DNA of 51,640 bases from Secundilactobacillus collinoides DSM 20515 = JCM 1123. GTDB lineage: Bacteria; Bacillota; Bacilli; Lactobacillales; Lactobacillaceae. The DNA is taken from NCBI RefSeq assembly GCF_001435975.1, contig NZ_AYYR01000009.1:1-51640 (forward strand). Reading direction: 5' to 3'. A model generated the notes under the pieces. That model had not been told where the DNA came from and did not search any database. It saw nothing but the letters and a program-made list of their open reading frames with translations. The position numbers and the translations under genes are program-made. Shown in pieces: positions 41,040 to 50,161 of the stretch (position 1 is the stretch's first letter; every line of letters begins with the position of its first letter).

Positions 41040-43670
41040 ATGTTAAAAGAAATGAACCAAGACAAAAACCAAAAAACTACTACTAAGACTACTAAAGAAG
41101 AGACCGTAGATCAGATGATCGACCGGTTGACCGCCAACGCACACGATGCACTTTGTGCCATGGATGATTTTTCTCAAGAAAAAGTGGACCACATTGTCCA
41201 CCAAATGGCAATTGCCGGTCTGGACAACCACATGAAACTCGCCAAGTTAGCTTTTGAAGAAACTGGCCGTGGGGTTACCGAAGACAAAGCCATTAAGAAC
41301 ATGTTCGCTACCGAAGAAATTTGGAACAGCATCAAGAATGACAAAACGGTCGGTATTATCAACGATGACCGCGAACGTCAAATGATTACAGTTGCTGAAC
41401 CACTGGGCATCTTAGCCGGGGTCACCCCAGTTACCAACCCAACTTCTACTACTTTATTCAAATCATTAATTGCCGTTAAGACGCGGAACCCAATTATCTT
41501 TGGTTTCCACCCGCAAGCTCAAAAATCGTCCGTTGAAGCAGCCCGGATCGTTCGCGATGCCGCCGTTGCTGCCGGCGCCCCAGAAGGCGTTATTCAGTGG
41601 ATCGACAAACCAAGTTTGGAAGCTACCAGCGCTCTGATGAACCATCCAATGGTTGCCTCAGTATTGGCAACTGGTGGTCCCGGCATGGTCAAAGCGGCTT
41701 ACTCAACTGGGAAACCGGCTTTGGGTGTTGGCCCTGGTAACGGTCCAGCTTACATCGAAAAGACCGCTAACATCAAGCGTGCTGTTAACGATATCGTCCT
41801 TTCAAAGACGTTTGACAACGGGATGGTTTGTGCCTCAGAAAACAGCGCCGTTATCGATGCTGATATCTATGACGACGTCAAAAAAGAAATGCAGGACCGC
41901 AAAGTCTTCTTCATTAAGAAGAACCAGCAAAAAGCCCTCGCCGAAGCAATGTTTGACGAAAAACGCGGCGGTGTTAAAGGACCGATTCCTGGGATGTCAG
42001 CCGTAGCTATTGCTAAGATGGCCGGTATCGACGTACCAGAAGACACCAAAGTTTTGGCCGCTGAAATCAATGTGGTTGGCCCTAAGAATTGGTTGTCAGC
42101 TGAAAAACTTTGCCCAGTGATCTCAATCTTCAAGTCAGCTGATCACAAAGAAGGCTTCAGCATCTGTAATGACCTGCTCCACTTCGGCGGTCTTGGTCAC
42201 ACCGCAGCCATCCACACCATGGACGACGATTTAGCTACTGAGTTTGGCATTAAAATGAAGGCCAGCCGGGTCTTGGTCAACACACCATCAGCTATCGGCG
42301 GGATCGGTAACATTTACAACGAAATGATTCCTTCACTGACCCTTGGGACTGGTTCATGGGGCAAGAACTCTATTTCCCACAACGTCTCATCATTTGACCT
42401 GTTAAACATCAAAACAATCGCAAAGCGGCGGAACAATATGCAATGGATTAAATTACCTCGAGTATACTTTGAAAAGACTTCAGTACGTTACCTCAACTCA
42501 ATGCCTGGTGTTCAACGCGTGTTCATCGTGGCTTCACCTGCCATGATTTCCCACGGTTACGTTGACAAGGTGCTTGGTGAATTGAAGCGGCGTTCAAACG
42601 AAATCCAGTACCAGTTATTCTCAGTAACTGAATCGGACCCAACGACTGACACGGTCGAAAAAGGGACTGAACAGATGAATAACTTCAACCCAGACACGAT
42701 CATCGCACTGGGTGGCGGTTCTCCAATGGATGCTGCCAAGGGAATGTGGTTATTCTACGAGCATCCAGATGCAAGTTTCTTCGGCGCAAAGCAGAAGTTC
42801 TTGGATATCCGGAAACGGACTTACCAGTTAGAAAAGCCAGCTAAGGCGCAATTCGTTGCTATCCCAACCACTTCAGGGACTGGTTCAGAAGTAACACCAT
42901 TCGCCGTTATCACTGACTCAGCAACGCACGTGAAGTATCCACTGGCCGATTACGCATTGACTCCAGACGTTGCCATCGTTGACTCTCAATTCGTTGAAAC
43001 GGTGCCAAAGAAGACCGTTGCCTACTCTGGCTTGGACACCTTAACTCACGCCATCGAATCATTCGTTTCAAACATGGCGTCCGACTACACCCGGCCATTG
43101 TCACTGCAAGCAATCAAGCTGGTATTTGAAAACTTGACCGCATCTTACAACGGCGATATTGACGCCCGTGAAAAGATGCACAATGCGGCTACTTTAGCTG
43201 GGATGGCCTTTGCCAATGCCTTCTTGGGTGTTGACCACTCCATCGCGCACAAACTGGGTGGCGAATTCGGCTTACCTCATGGTTTAGCCATTGCCATCAC
43301 CCTTCCACATGTTATCCGTTACAACTTTAAGGAACCTCGCAAACTCACAATGTGGCCTAAGTACGAATACTTCCGTGCTGACGAAGACTACGCTGAGATT
43401 GCCCGTTACATCGGTTTGACTGGCAAAAACAAGGAAGAACTCAAAGAAGCCTTGGTCAACAAGATTATTGACCTTGCGCACTCCGTTGACACGACCTTGA
43501 GCTTAAAGGCTAACGGCGTTGACAAGAAGCACTTTGATGCCTCAGTCGACAAACTTGCCGAACTTGCTTACGAAGACCAATGCACGACTGCCAACCCTAA
43601 AGAACCATTGATCGGTGAACTGCGTCAGATCATGATTGATGAATACGACGGTAAAGGCGTTGAAAAATAA
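41040..43670 (+). CDS. adhE: Bifunctional acetaldehyde-CoA/alcohol dehydrogenase
   Basis: Reduces acetyl-CoA to acetaldehyde and then ethanol, regenerating NAD+. The 876 residues form an N-terminal aldehyde dehydrogenase domain (to about 450) with the catalytic cysteine in NGMVCASENS (about residue 264) and GPGNGPAYIE, and a C-terminal iron alcohol dehydrogenase domain with GGGSPMDAAKGMW, SGLDTLTHAIESF and HSIAHKLGGEFGLPHG, which keeps all the iron ligands. These enzymes form spirosome filaments. The first 25 residues are rich in Lys and Thr, an uncommon tail. Preferred codons indicate abundance. ATG 41040 has GGAGG 7 nt upstream. Confidence 0.97.
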   Translation: MLKEMNQDKNQKTTTKTTKEETVDQMIDRLTANAHDALCAMDDFSQEKVDHIVHQMAIAGLDNHMKLAKLAFEETGRGVTEDKAIKNMFATEEIWNSIKNDKTVGIINDDRERQMITVAEPLGILAGVTPVTNPTSTTLFKSLIAVKTRNPIIFGFHPQAQKSSVEAARIVRDAAVAAGAPEGVIQWIDKPSLEATSALMNHPMVASVLATGGPGMVKAAYSTGKPALGVGPGNGPAYIEKTANIKRAVNDIVLSKTFDNGMVCASENSAVIDADIYDDVKKEMQDRKVFFIKKNQQKALAEAMFDEKRGGVKGPIPGMSAVAIAKMAGIDVPEDTKVLAAEINVVGPKNWLSAEKLCPVISIFKSADHKEGFSICNDLLHFGGLGHTAAIHTMDDDLATEFGIKMKASRVLVNTPSAIGGIGNIYNEMIPSLTLGTGSWGKNSISHNVSSFDLLNIKTIAKRRNNMQWIKLPRVYFEKTSVRYLNSMPGVQRVFIVASPAMISHGYVDKVLGELKRRSNEIQYQLFSVTESDPTTDTVEKGTEQMNNFNPDTIIALGGGSPMDAAKGMWLFYEHPDASFFGAKQKFLDIRKRTYQLEKPAKAQFVAIPTTSGTGSEVTPFAVITDSATHVKYPLADYALTPDVAIVDSQFVETVPKKTVAYSGLDTLTHAIESFVSNMASDYTRPLSLQAIKLVFENLTASYNGDIDAREKMHNAATLAGMAFANAFLGVDHSIAHKLGGEFGLPHGLAIAITLPHVIRYNFKEPRKLTMWPKYEYFRADEDYAEIARYIGLTGKNKEELKEALVNKIIDLAHSVDTTLSLKANGVDKKHFDASVDKLAELAYEDQCTTANPKEPLIGELRQIMIDEYDGKGVEK

Positions 43671-43681
43671 ATAGTTTTTTA

Positions 43682-43718
43682 GAAACCACTCCTGCGCAAA
43701 TGACGGGGTGGTTTTTTT
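43682..43718 (+). terminator. Terminator of adhE
   Basis: AAACCACTCC pairs with GGGGTGGTTT (one wobble) over a 15-nt loop, then a run of T residues. Confidence 0.88.
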
Positions 43719-44262
43719 GTGTGTTGGGGCGTGTGCGGGATGTCGTATCGCGGGACAGCATGCCACCCAACTCAATGTTGATAGGCTAATCGTGGTACGA
43801 TACCGAAATTGGGTGACGAAGCGTCATTCAAGCCAGCCATAATTGCCACTTTGTCTCAAAAAGTCACACTTAATTCACAGAACAGTTACACATTTTTCAC
43901 TATTTGATGAGAAAATTAATTTAGAAATAAATAATGATTTTGTTTAGGCAAAATTTATGCAATAACGTGGAGATTGTCGTTATTGGTGTTAGTGAATCGG
44001 TTTTACAGTTTCTCTAATTTGGCTAAAAGTAACATTCTTCCTAAGAGATGGTGGTATTTAGTGACAAGACGGTGTGAGATACGGTATACTATTACCGTGG
44101 TTTTTAGGATAACCGCTTCGATTGACAGGTGTCGTGTGAGGAAGCAACGGTTTGTTAATCTTTTTACAAAGTATGGGCAAATTGGTTGAACAGCTGTCGA
44201 AGTGTGTTAAAATAAAGAAAGATTAGAGAACGATTAAAATATATTGAGAGTGGTGGTTAATT
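43719..44262. promoter_or_regulatory. Intergenic region with a palindromic operator candidate
   Basis: ACGGTA-tactat-TACCGT (44081-44098) is a perfect 6+6 palindrome whose spacer contains a TATACT-like -10. Nearer to the gene at 44263, TTGAAC, 16 nt and TAAAAT (about 44188-44216) form a second promoter. A frame of 71 codons at 43974-44189 does not look coding. Confidence 0.45.
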
Positions 44263-44580
44263 GTGGCTGATGCAATTTACTTATTAACCCCGGAAGATAA
44301 AAATTTTATATCCCACGTGTGCCGTAATTTAGAGACGTACGCAATGTGGGTCAACGCGTCCGATCATCCAGAAGCCTATCCAGTCATGGAAGATCGAAAG
44401 GAGACCGCTGAGTATTTAGTGGATCACTTTTTAAAGGAATATCATTTTGAAGTGACAGATAAGCAACAGATGATTCGAGTTCTGGTAAACGGGGTATTAT
44501 CAGACTCACCAGTCGATGTCGTGGCGGTCATAAAGGAGATTGCAACGCTGTTGGATACCTACGCAGCAAGCGTTCAATGA
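44263..44580 (+). CDS. Unknown small helical protein
   Basis: The 105 residues start with GTG at 44263; GAGTGGTGG lies upstream. It is mainly helical and acidic (YAMWVNASDHPEAYPVME, ETAEYLVDHFLKEYHFEV). No domain is recognised. It is followed by a terminator, so it is probably a single-gene unit. Confidence 0.65.
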   Translation: MADAIYLLTPEDKNFISHVCRNLETYAMWVNASDHPEAYPVMEDRKETAEYLVDHFLKEYHFEVTDKQQMIRVLVNGVLSDSPVDVVAVIKEIATLLDTYAASVQ

Positions 44581-44590
44581 TTAAAGAGCA

Positions 44591-44637
44591 AAAGGTTCCA
44601 AGTGCAAATTTCTGAATTTGCGCTTGGAACTTTTTGT
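44591..44637 (+). terminator. Terminator after the small helical gene
   Basis: GTTCCAAGTGCAAATT pairs with AATTTGCGCTTGGAAC with one mismatch (44595-44610 with 44615-44630), followed by a T-run. Confidence 0.9.
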
Positions 44638-44830
44638 TTGCGGCAGCGGCGGTTGCTTCAAGCCACCAAAGGGTCTCTCAGCACTGGTGACAGGTAAAAC
44701 CGCGCGGGGGTTATTCCAGACTAATGATTAATATGCGTGTAAATACTGGAAAGCCCGGATATGTATGGTAAACTTTTCACTATAGAGAAACCGGATTCAA
44801 ATTGGTTGAACTGTAGAAAGAGAGGGCACC

Positions 44831-46672
44831 ATGCTTAGTTATTTTGCCTTGATCACGCTGGTTAAACTGTCAGGACTCCTGATTCCGTTTATCTGGTATT
44901 TGGTGGTCAGTACCAGACGCTGGCGACTATGGGGAATCGTTGCCGTCGTTGTGTTATTTATTGTGAGTTACATCAATACCTACTTCAATTTGCCGGATTT
45001 GGCTTACCCATCACTGATCGATGGTTGGTTGATGTGGTTGATTGGTGGATTGATTTTCGTTGCCGTTTTGCGCCGGTTTGTGTTTACCCACGGTGTTGTT
45101 AACGAGGGGGCGCCGTCTAGCAAGGATAGCTGGCTGACCAAATTATTACGGCAGTTCGGTATCACCGCCGGCTGGTTGACGAAAATGATTGGGGCTGCCG
45201 TGGCAGCGCTGGTCATCTTCTTCATCGTTGGCAGTATTTCACAAGTGATTACGCAAATGAATCCGAAACCATCAGTTGCATCCATTAAAACCGATATCAA
45301 CAACTCGACGGACACCGCGCCGATGCCGGTTATTAAAGACAACGCTGAGAAGCCTGTGGTTAATGCACCGCAGACCGTTTCAACGGATATGAACAACTCG
45401 CTGAACAGTTTTAAGAATTCGAACGTCTACGATTTAAATTCAATGCGGGTTCAAATGTACAAGGGCAAGATGGTCTACGTTGCGCCCGTTGCGTTTACCG
45501 GTGGGTTCTGGCGTTACCTGCACTACCAAAAGGTGCCTGGTTACTTCATGACGAACGCGACCGATAAAAAAGCCGACCCGAAGTTTGTCAGCAAACCAAT
45601 GCGGTACACGCCCAGCGCCTACTTTAACCGCGACGCCGACCGCCGGATCAGCGCGCACAGCTTAGGGTACACGATGGTCGGCAACACGTCGCAATTGGAA
45701 GTTGACAACAACGGGACACCATACTATGTACGGACCCTGGCCAAACCACTGTCGTACTTTAACCGGAACTATGACTATCGGCATTATAAAGTTGCTGTTT
45801 TGAATACGGTGACCGGGAAGGTGAAGGTCTATTCGCCAAACAACGTGCCGAAGTTTGTGGACGTTGCGGTGAGTCCAGACTTGGTTGCTAAAGAAATCAC
45901 GATGTTCGGCAAGTACCGGCACGGGTTCTGGAACGCCACTAGTTTTGGTGGCCACAGCGATGTCATGAAGCCCACGGAAGCCGGGACTGAAGGCGGTAAA
46001 AAGCTGACGCCGTACGCTTACAAAGGGCGAATCTATTACTTCTCTGGGATGACGAGTATCAATAACCACCAAAGCTCTGTTTTGGGGTACACCTTCGTTG
46101 ACGCGCGCACCAACGTGATGCACTACTACAAGGAGCACGGCAACGTCATGACCCCGGAACGGGCGATTTCCTACGCTCAGCAAGACATTAATCCTCAAGA
46201 CTACAGGGGGACGCTGCCGTTGCTGTACCGGATCTCCGGCAAACCAACCTGGGTCGTTTCCATGCTCGACCGCGATAATAACTCGTTTATGAAATTCGTT
46301 TACCTGCAGGCCGATGGCAACAACCAGAGCGGCACGTACGCTGTGGGTGACGATGCAACGAGTACGCTGGCCCTGTTTGAACAACGGACCGGTATTAAAT
46401 CCACAGCCGCCACGCCAAAGGTGACGGGGAAGACGATTTCGGGCACTGTTGAACGGGTGGTCAAGCCGGATGACAAGCAGATCTTGTTCATTTTGAAAGG
46501 CGATAGCCACGTCTACCGGATGGATACCACATCAAAGAGCTTCAAGCCAATTTACCAGTTCGTGCAAGCGGGCGACAAGGTCAGCTTTAAGGCTACGGCC
46601 ACGACAAAGACCCAGCTGGCAACGGCTAACGTTGGTCTGGATACGTTTAAGAATAGTAGTTTGAGTAACTAA
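44831..46672 (+). CDS. Membrane protein with a large extracellular domain, unknown
   Basis: The 613 residues begin with four hydrophobic segments (about 5-26, 33-50, 64-84, 118-140). The rest (about 145-613) is polar and probably outside, with repeated aromatic-rich stretches such as YVAPVAFTGGFWRYLHYQ, YYFSGMTS and FNRNYDYRHY. A final part (about 550-600) looks like a small OB-like fold (ISGTVERVVKPDDKQILFI, VQAGDKVSFKATA). No catalytic or wall-sorting motif is seen. A surface role is inferred. AAAGAGAGG precedes the ATG. Its base composition and codons match the neighbours. Confidence 0.75.
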   Translation: MLSYFALITLVKLSGLLIPFIWYLVVSTRRWRLWGIVAVVVLFIVSYINTYFNLPDLAYPSLIDGWLMWLIGGLIFVAVLRRFVFTHGVVNEGAPSSKDSWLTKLLRQFGITAGWLTKMIGAAVAALVIFFIVGSISQVITQMNPKPSVASIKTDINNSTDTAPMPVIKDNAEKPVVNAPQTVSTDMNNSLNSFKNSNVYDLNSMRVQMYKGKMVYVAPVAFTGGFWRYLHYQKVPGYFMTNATDKKADPKFVSKPMRYTPSAYFNRDADRRISAHSLGYTMVGNTSQLEVDNNGTPYYVRTLAKPLSYFNRNYDYRHYKVAVLNTVTGKVKVYSPNNVPKFVDVAVSPDLVAKEITMFGKYRHGFWNATSFGGHSDVMKPTEAGTEGGKKLTPYAYKGRIYYFSGMTSINNHQSSVLGYTFVDARTNVMHYYKEHGNVMTPERAISYAQQDINPQDYRGTLPLLYRISGKPTWVVSMLDRDNNSFMKFVYLQADGNNQSGTYAVGDDATSTLALFEQRTGIKSTAATPKVTGKTISGTVERVVKPDDKQILFILKGDSHVYRMDTTSKSFKPIYQFVQAGDKVSFKATATTKTQLATANVGLDTFKNSSLSN

Positions 46673-46810
46673 AACGGTTACGCTATTTGACAGGCTGGCA
46701 ATGAAACAGGGCTAGTTTCGCGGACGGTTTCATTGTGGTGCCTTATCTTGACGGGCATCATGTGCAATTTTAGATGACAGGCCAAGACCGATGAACGCCA
46801 CATCAATCGT

Positions 46811-46856
46811 AAAAAAAGGTACCAGGCACTCGCTTTGAGTGACTGGTACCTTTTTG
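46811..46856. terminator. Terminator shared by the membrane protein and rbsK
   Basis: AAAAAAGGTACCAG and CTGGTACCTTTTT arms with an inner ACTC/GAGT stem. T-runs on both strands. Confidence 0.92.
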
Positions 46857-46866
46857 TGTACATAAA

Positions 46867-47799
46867 TTATTTAGCAGCCGCATCAGCAGCTTCGATTTCA
46901 GCAAGCGTTGGAATTGAAGGATGTGCCCCCATGCGTTGAACGGTGATGGATGAAGCACGGTTTGCGAACCGAATAGCTTCGGGCAGGTTGCTCATATCTT
47001 TCTTGAGTTGGGAGCTTAATGCCCCAATAAAGGTGTCGCCAGCAGCGGTTGTATCTACGGCTTTGACCTTGAACGCGTCCACGAAACCGGTGTTGCCATC
47101 GGCCGTGTGGTAGAAAGCCCCCTTACTGCCAACGGTGATGATGACACACTTGGCACCCATGGCGTGCATCTTGTCGGCAGCCTTGACCATCGAGGCCTCA
47201 TCGGTAATTTCAACGCCGGTTAAGGTTTGACTTTCGGTCTCGTTTGGTACGACCAGGTCGCTTACAGCGAGCAGGCTGGCAGGAATCGCTTGGCGGGCGG
47301 GAGCCGGGTTTAGGATGGTGACCACGTCGTTGGCTTTTGCAGTCTTAAAGGCGGCTTCTGCAACGTCCAATGGGGTTTCAAACTGGGTGATGATAAAGTC
47401 GCTGTCGGCAATCGTGTTTTCCGCGTTCTTAACATCGTCAACGGCAAGTTTTTGGTTCGCACCCCCGTAAACGAGAATCGAGTTTTGACCCTTATCATCC
47501 AATAAAATGAAAGCTTGACCGGTTTTAGCGTCCTTGGTGATGGTGACCTGATCAACGTTGATGCCGGATTCTTTCATGGAGTTGATCATGAATTTACCGT
47601 TGGTATCGTCGCCAATTTTGCCGATGAAATAGGTATCAGCACCGGCGCGACCCGCTGCGATGCCCTGGTTTGAACCTTTGCCGCCGCCGGCAAAGGACTG
47701 GTTATGCATGGCCAGGGTTTCACCAGGCTTTGGTAAACGTGGGATTTCCAGGATCGTATCAACATTTAAGCTTCCAATAACAGTTACGCGGTTGGTCAT
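46867..47799 (-). CDS. rbsK: Ribokinase
   Basis: Phosphorylates ribose to ribose-5-phosphate. The 310 residues are a pfkB/PfkB-type sugar kinase with VIGSLNVDTILEIPRLPKPG (about 7-26), SFAGGGKGSNQGIAAGRAGA, GANQKL and the anion-hole motif DTTAAGDTFIGAL (near 240-252) with the catalytic Asp. No ribose transporter, rbsD or regulator gene is nearby. The promoter and operator are very clear (47848-47906). It is followed by a terminator, so it stands alone. Confidence 0.96.
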   Translation of the reverse strand: MTNRVTVIGSLNVDTILEIPRLPKPGETLAMHNQSFAGGGKGSNQGIAAGRAGADTYFIGKIGDDTNGKFMINSMKESGINVDQVTITKDAKTGQAFILLDDKGQNSILVYGGANQKLAVDDVKNAENTIADSDFIITQFETPLDVAEAAFKTAKANDVVTILNPAPARQAIPASLLAVSDLVVPNETESQTLTGVEITDEASMVKAADKMHAMGAKCVIITVGSKGAFYHTADGNTGFVDAFKVKAVDTTAAGDTFIGALSSQLKKDMSNLPEAIRFANRASSITVQRMGAHPSIPTLAEIEAADAAAK

Positions 47800-47847
47800 A
47801 GTAGTTAGCCTCTCATTTCATGTTTGTTCAGTAATTGATTAAGGTAA

Positions 47848-47906
47848 GTAAAACGTTTTACGTATTTCGCACTCCATAATATAACAGATAATGTAAGCCA
47901 TTTCAA
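47848..47906 (-). promoter_or_regulatory. rbsK promoter with palindromic LacI-type operator
   Basis: On the minus strand a -35 TTGAAA (47906-47901) and -10 TATATT (47883-47878) are 17 nt apart. GTAAAACGTTTTAC (47861-47848) is a perfect 14-nt palindrome with the central CG of LacI-family operators. It begins just after the transcription start, so a repressor such as RbsR would block it. It fits cre poorly (10 of 14). Confidence 0.82.
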
Positions 47907-48112
47907 CCTTAAACCGATTATTCACAATTAATTATACTGACTCAACCGAAGAAACGCCAGTCGAATGCGATGAGAGTGGGGTAAAAGATGATAATGTGTG
48001 CAAAAAAACGACCGCGGTTAAAATTCCGATGGGAATCCATCTGCGTTCGCTTATGTGGCCGAAAAGAGGCTGTTGAAACGGATTATCTATTTTGATGCAA
48101 AAAAATCTTCTA
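47907..48112. other. Gap between rbsK promoter and aroD
   Basis: No gene or strong structure is seen. An A-rich stretch lies at 48100-48112. Confidence 0.35.
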
Positions 48113-48898
48113 CTATGTTAACGGGCTGGTTTCCAGTCCCTCAATATTTGGCGCAAGGGTGGTCAAGATTTGACGTGTCTGTTCCACACTGAGTTGGCCC
48201 GGGGCCGATTGACTATGGACCGAAGCAAAGGTCAAACAACTGTTGAACGTTTGGCCGGCAATGCGGGTCACGGCACCCAGTGCACCCATGGCCATGGTGA
48301 TTAACGGCTGGTCAATGGCAGCACTCACTTGGTGCGTGGCGTTCATCAGCGCCAGAACATCGTCGCTGGTTTTTGGCATTACCGCTAATTTCACCACGCT
48401 GCCGTGCGTCCGCGCCATGGCGGTCAGCTGATTGACCATGTCGGTCTCAGCCGGTGTGTGGTTGAATTCGTGGTGACTGATGACGGTCCGAACGTGGTTA
48501 GAGTCGGCCAACGCAATCAAATTTTTAATTGTATCGGGGTCACGCTGCCATTCAAGATCGATGGCCGTGATTTTAGTTTTGGTTAAAAGCTGTGTATAAA
48601 TATCGCGATAGTCTGTATCTGCAATCTGGCGTTTGCCGCCTTCAGTTCGGTCACGTAACGTGGCAATGAGTGGTAATTCGCCAAGAATCTCAGTTAATCG
48701 GTTGGCCGTTTTCACGAGTTGGTCCAAATCTTCGAGGTTGTTAAGGTAATCCAAGCGCCATTCCACTAAATCGGTGGATGACGACACGACTTCGCCAGCT
48801 TGGCCAATGACTTTGGTGACATCAGTGCCAGTGATGGGCACGCAGATCTTAGGCAGGCCGTTACCCAACGTTAAATGTTTAAAAGTTACGGGGGTCAT
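48113..48898 (-). CDS. aroD: 3-dehydroquinate dehydratase, type I
   Basis: Dehydrates 3-dehydroquinate to 3-dehydroshikimate. The 261 residues are a type I (Schiff-base) enzyme: LVEWRLDYLNN (about 44-54), ATLRDRTEGG, ISHHEFNHTP with the catalytic His, VVKLAVMPKT with the Schiff-base Lys, and SAPGQLS near the C-terminus. ATG 48898 lies 10 nt after GGAGGAG. It is isolated from the aromatic operon 33 kb away. The upstream 7 residues coded in frame are unlikely. No obvious terminator is seen. Confidence 0.95.
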   Translation of the reverse strand: MTPVTFKHLTLGNGLPKICVPITGTDVTKVIGQAGEVVSSSTDLVEWRLDYLNNLEDLDQLVKTANRLTEILGELPLIATLRDRTEGGKRQIADTDYRDIYTQLLTKTKITAIDLEWQRDPDTIKNLIALADSNHVRTVISHHEFNHTPAETDMVNQLTAMARTHGSVVKLAVMPKTSDDVLALMNATHQVSAAIDQPLITMAMGALGAVTRIAGQTFNSCLTFASVHSQSAPGQLSVEQTRQILTTLAPNIEGLETSPLT

Positions 48899-49022
48899 AA
48901 CTACTGAACTCCTCCTCATCTAATCTAATTATCATTAACGACGATAGCATTTTACCTCCTAAAGTACAAGTGGGCTTGTTTTCAGAAAAATCGACTGAGA
49001 TGAAATTTGCCAAACAGCATGG

Positions 49023-49031
49023 TGGTATAAT
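49023..49031 (+). promoter_or_regulatory. Extended -10 promoter of the HD gene
   Basis: TGGTATAAT contains the extended -10 TGnTATAAT. There is no good -35 at 17 nt. Transcription would start near 49038. Confidence 0.6.
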
Positions 49032-49104
49032 ACAATTTAATCCGGTTTTAACATCAAATCGGAAAACTATCGCAACATAATATTTAAGAATTAGGTGACA
49101 TACA

Positions 49105-49764
49105 TTGGAAGCAACCGAGCAATTAACGACAATTGAACAGTACGCAACCCAACAGCTGGCTGCTGACAAATCAGGCCACGGGTTGGACCATATTAACCGG
49201 GTCGTGACGAACGCAAAGATGCTGTTGGCGGAAGAACCTTCAGCTGACTATGTCCTGACCCTTGCCGCGGCATACCTGCACGATGTGATTGACGATAAAT
49301 TGGTTGACGATGTTCCTGACGCTGAGCAGCACGTTATCGATCTATTAAAGTCGGTTGAAATGCCGGAAGCAAAGATCGAGACGATCATGCTTATCATCAA
49401 AAACATGTCCTTCAGCAAAACACTGACGGATGACCAGCAACCATTACCGCTGGAAGGCCAGATTGTTCAGGATTCTGACCGGCTGGATGCTATTGGCGCA
49501 ATTGGCATCACCCGAGCTATCTACTACGGCGGGCATCACAGCGAGAAAATCTACGACCCGCAAATTGCACCCCGCAAGCACATGACTAAGGAAGAATACC
49601 GCAACCTTAACAACGAAACCATCATCAACCATTTTTACGAGAAGTTGTTAAAGTTAGCAGAACAAATGAACACCCCAGTGGCCCAACGGATTGCAAAGAA
49701 GCGCCAGCAAACGATGCTGGACTTTCTTGACGCGTTTAAGGGCGAGTGGAATGGGATGAGGTAG
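49105..49764 (+). CDS. HD-domain phosphohydrolase
   Basis: The 219 residues are of the HD superfamily (YedJ/YpgQ type): HGLDHINRV (25-33), YLHDVIDD (about 58-65) and QDSDRLDAIGAIGITRAI (about 118-135) give the metal-binding H, HD and D residues. The family members hydrolyse nucleotide phosphates or similar substrates. The start is TTG 49105, preceded by TTAGGTGA. The stop TAG opens hairpin element D. Substrate is unknown. Confidence 0.9.
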   Translation: MEATEQLTTIEQYATQQLAADKSGHGLDHINRVVTNAKMLLAEEPSADYVLTLAAAYLHDVIDDKLVDDVPDAEQHVIDLLKSVEMPEAKIETIMLIIKNMSFSKTLTDDQQPLPLEGQIVQDSDRLDAIGAIGITRAIYYGGHHSEKIYDPQIAPRKHMTKEEYRNLNNETIINHFYEKLLKLAEQMNTPVAQRIAKKRQQTMLDFLDAFKGEWNGMR

Positions 49765-49880
49765 AGAGTGTGGAGAAAGGCGGTTAAGGAGTGGAGCATA
49801 AGCTGACTCTGGCATAAATTCCCGAACTTGGAATTTGTGCCAGAGTCGGCTTATGTGCAACTCCTTGCCTTTCGGAACAC
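49762..49880 (+). repeat. Stop-codon-linked composite hairpin element, copy D
   Basis: TAG AGA then the outer arms GTGTGGAGAAAGGC (49768-49781) and GCCTTTCGGAACAC (49867-49880), which pair except for a symmetrical GGA/GGA internal loop. Next come GGTTA/T, AGGAG/CTCCT, a TGGA/GCAA loop, and an apical stem of about 27 bp (GCATAAGCTGACTCTGG...) closed by CCGAACTTGG. No T-run. Confidence 0.92.
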
Positions 49881-49945
49881 GTTTAGACGCCAAATTAGCA
49901 ACGTGCAAGAGTTGACCGGGTCTTTAGGCTATATAATTGTGTCGA

Positions 49946-50041
49946 AGAGAGTGTGCCAGAGTTGCTTATGTGCAACTCCTTGCCTTTCGGAGCACGTTTA
50001 GACGCCAAGTTAGCAACGCGCAAGAGTTGACCGGGTCTTTA
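49946..50041 (+). repeat. Deletion derivative of element D
   Basis: AGAGAGTGTG (the 5' end of the element) is joined directly to CCAGAGTTGCTTATG (its 3' half) and continues as a 90-nt near-copy of 49837-49926. The apical left arm is missing. It looks like a copy that lost its central 5' half, as by slippage on the hairpin. Confidence 0.85.
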
Positions 50042-50120
50042 ACCGATATCAGTGCAGAAAACGACGCTAAAGACGCCTAGCCCAACACAACGCGGTTCAA
50101 AATAAAGTCTCAAAGAAACT

Positions 50121-50157
50121 AAAAAAGCCGGGAATTATAAATTCCCGGCTTTTAATA
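50121..50157. terminator. Terminator between element D region and ybaK
   Basis: AAAAGCCGGGAAT and ATTCCCGGCTTTT arms with a 5-nt loop. Works on both strands. Confidence 0.92.
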
Positions 50158-50161
50158 TTCC

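Noticed and set aside
43974-44189. Open frame of 71 codons
   Set aside because: It starts without a good ribosome site and crosses a promoter palindrome; its codon use does not resemble that of the genes.
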